The position numbers were made by a program, and so were the translations under genes. From Apis mellifera (taxonomy: Eukaryota > Arthropoda > Insecta > Hymenoptera > Apidae): a DNA stretch of 64,000 nucleotides. How positions within the stretch are numbered: the stretch's first letter is position 1; every line of letters starts with the position of its first letter. The notes under the pieces are model-generated. The model did no database searches. It saw only the letters and a program-made list of their open reading frames with translations, and was not told the origin of the DNA. The stretch is taken from positions 12,419,236-12,483,235 of the forward strand of contig NC_037642.1 in assembly GCF_003254395.2 (NCBI RefSeq), given 5' to 3'. Below are positions 61,480 to 64,000 of this stretch, in pieces.

Positions 61480-62830
61480 AATTTTAAATAATTGAATTTC
61501 GCACTTTCGATCTTTTTATATATATACGTGTATTGGAGAGATTTTTTTTTTTCAATTTTTAAGTTTGGACATGATTCGAATTTTTTTGTAATAATTATTA
61601 ATAAAGTAAAATATTTTCTTTTGACAGTTTTCGGTGAATTTTCTTAAATCTTAAATAATATTTGAATTTCGTACGATCTTTTTATATATCTGTGTACGCG
61701 TTTATTTGTATTTAAAATGAATTAACAAATTTATATAACGAGATATAAATACGCGTTTGGTCTGACACATTCTTTTCCAATATCCAATAACAATCGATAT
61801 TCAAATATTTAAATAATCCGTTTTAAATGGCTTATTCCACACATATCGTTCAGTTTGTTCTTACCGTCCACGTTGATCGAACGTTACCGACAATATTTAC
61901 GATACATTTTCCTCCAATAACAACAATTATTTAAGTATTTTATATGCCTCGCTCACCGTTACGTTACTTGTCGTGTACATTGCCGTGTTTCTTACCATCC
62001 AGTCGATGTAATTAATAGTATTCCATCATTTTTATATTACGCGCGATAAATGTGCGTATGAACTTCCACATCGAATTACCGACGGTGCAATGTTTGGTTT
62101 GACACGTTTTCTTTCAAATAACAATTATTCGAATATTATTAAATGCCTCGCTCATTTTACACGTGTATTGCTGAGTTTATTCTTAACAATTTTACGTTGT
62201 AACCAGTATTCGATACTGGTTTTTATATACGTGAAATAAATAGAATTTCCACGTTAATCGAATTACCACCTATATAATATTTTATGGTAATGAAGGTATT
62301 CGAACGGTATTCATATTTGCAATTTTTGATGAAATGTATATATGTTATTAAAGAAACTTGTTTAAGAGGGGAATTTCAAGATTACGTAAGCAAAATGATT
62401 CATCGATTTATGCGGTGGTGCAACAAAATTTTCGCGTAACAACGTATTAACTTTGAAATACACGGGAATTATTACAGTTGATAACAAAATTTTCTATAAT
62501 ATTCTACTAAGAAACGTATTACGATCCTCGTAAAAGATATATAAAGGCTTGTGTACACTTCGGCTTTGAAATACGATCACACCTGAACCGCTACGTCGAT
62601 AATAAAATATTCTATTAATAAACGTATTACGATCCGCGCAAAACTTGTTAAAATGTGTGACTGTACCAACAGTAGGTAACGAAACGCTTACGTTTACAAT
62701 TTTTGACAAACGAAATATATATATATATATATATGTTAAAGAAATGTTGTTTGAAATAACGAGAAGAGTATAGCAGAAGAGAAATATTAAGATTATGTTG
62801 GCAAAAATTTGAAAACGATTCAATCTATGC
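61480..62830. repeat. Old, diverged tandem/segmental duplications
   Basis: Recurring pairs include GAATTTTAAATAATTGAATTT-type sequence at about 61481 and 61635; GTTTGGTCTGACACATTCTT at 61757 versus TTTGGTTTGACACGTTTTC at 62094; AATAACAA plus ATTATTTAAGTATT near 61918 versus 62117, both followed by ATGCCTCGCTCA; and AACGTATTACGATCC at 62513 versus 62621. The modules are too diverged to define one unit by eye. No coding content. Confidence 0.6.
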
Positions 62831-64000
62831 AATAATTATTATATACACGCACGGTTAAGGTTAGAAAAGTATTCGAGCGCTTCGTGTATTTGCGGTGTTA
62901 TTCAACATTAATACTTCGTTGGACCACGTGGTAATAATTTCTCCCGCTCGTCTCTGTTCCATCACCAGTGAACCAGTGATTTTGTAAAATTACACTCGAT
63001 TTTTTTTCTCGCTTTGAAGATATTTGAAATTTATTTAATTTTTCGCCCTATTTCAGCCTATAAATTCTCGATTGCATTTATAACTGGACTCTGTATTTAA
63101 CGTATATGGTATATCGTATACGATCCATTCTTTCACGATTCACGCTGTATAATAGGACTCGATCTCCGAGATCGTTCTTTACGATATTATCACATATTTA
63201 ACCTTTTCTTCGTAAAAACCAAAAACAACAATTATTCAAGTTAAATGTCTCTTTGTTCTCATACGTCGATGTAATTAATCGATTTTTTTCCTTTTTTTTT
63301 TTTTGCTGCGTGCAATACGAGCGCAAGTGTAATTGAACATTCAACGTTAACCGAACGTGATGGAAGTGAAACGTCTGAGGCCTAATTGCCTCGATGCTCC
63401 GCAGTCCAATTACAAACAGGCTACCGGCGGATGCCCGATTGCTTCCGGAACGGTTCATGCCTCTCTGATGAGACCCCCGCTGTTAACTCGAGAAGTCGGA
63501 CGGTTTCACGAGAATTCATAAGCGAATCGGCGAATTTAAAAATTTTTTTTTTTTATCCTATTTCTCGAAATCGTCGAAGTCAAGGTTTCGAGCACGCGTT
63601 TTCGAAACGATCCGAATGGAAAACGAATTTTTCCAATTTTTGCGTGATTATGGAGAAATTGGGAGAAATTAGAGTGGAAGACGATTTTTCGAGACGACGG
63701 AGTCAGATTTTGCATGATGCGCATTCTGTAAACGATCCCCTCTCCGGAAACGCGTGAAAAAAATAAACCAAAACAAACGGTGCAAAATTGAAACGAAAAA
63801 CAGAGAGAGAGAGAGAGAGAGAGGGACGAGAAGAAAAAAAGGAAAATAAAGGAAAAAACGAACTGCCGCGCAGATTACATCACGGTAGATCTGTTAAAAG
63901 GCAACGAATCGTTGGTACGTGAAAAACAAAAATGTCCTTCCAAACAAATTAAAAAAAATAAAAAAAATGGAGGGAGGGAATGAAAAAAGGGGAAAAAAGA
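62831..64000. other. Spacer with one complex unique block
   Basis: Mostly AT-rich. At 63370-63520 a GC-balanced block (GAGGCCTAATTGCCTCGATG and following) contains TAATTG and CAATTA homeodomain-like words and open frames without ATG starts. (GA)n lies at 63801-63822. No gene recognised. Confidence 0.5.

Overview
This window looks like nuclear DNA from a hymenopteran insect, most likely a bee. Four things suggest this: an AT-rich base composition dotted with many CpG dinucleotides; very frequent poly-T/poly-A, (GA)n and (TA)n tracts; several degraded mariner-type elements; and a nuclear copy of mitochondrial cox1 (50787-51092) whose AT-rich codons and AGA/TGA/ATA usage fit a bee-like insect mitochondrion. 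The species call is an inference. No operons, Shine-Dalgarno sites, phage or CRISPR features are present, and prokaryotic gene logic does not apply.

I cannot recognise any intact protein-coding gene. Nearly all long reading frames run through homopolymers or tandem repeats, or mirror one another on both strands. The window is best read as intergenic or long-intron sequence. A few short segments with good splice-site context and open frames are listed as low-confidence exon candidates (6595-6683, 13053-13241, 13465-13530, 20389-20442, 32168-32293, 43111-43188, 57636-57728, 60172-60231). All are on the plus strand, but nothing shows that they belong to one transcript.

Layout. 1-3209: AT-rich spacer with microsatellites. 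3210-5115: AT-rich minisatellite of about 17 units. 5116-11230: spacer. 11231-11565: (CTCTCG)n-like homopurine/homopyrimidine tract. 12590-12885: five-copy short repeat. 15326-16995: AT-rich array of about 9 units with a TTAA-bounded, piggyBac-like start; an inverted fragment lies at 18005-18190. 21017-21414 and 23085-23540: short mariner/Tc1-like non-autonomous elements; a second copy of the latter family lies at 41881-42279. 30520-30990: CpG- and G-rich, promoter-like island. 32767-34775: ten-unit satellite with a strict 200-bp period and paired ACCGGAAGT motifs. 35799-37254: decayed mariner-like transposon whose 3' end, inverted repeat included, has become a seven-copy minisatellite. 37300-37860: complex unique sequence, possibly regulatory. 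48120-49055, 52209-52451 and 61480-62830: further diverged tandem repeats. 50787-51092: cox1 NUMT.

The most distinctive structures are the 200-bp satellite and the amplified transposon end. I see no evidence of a novel multi-gene system.
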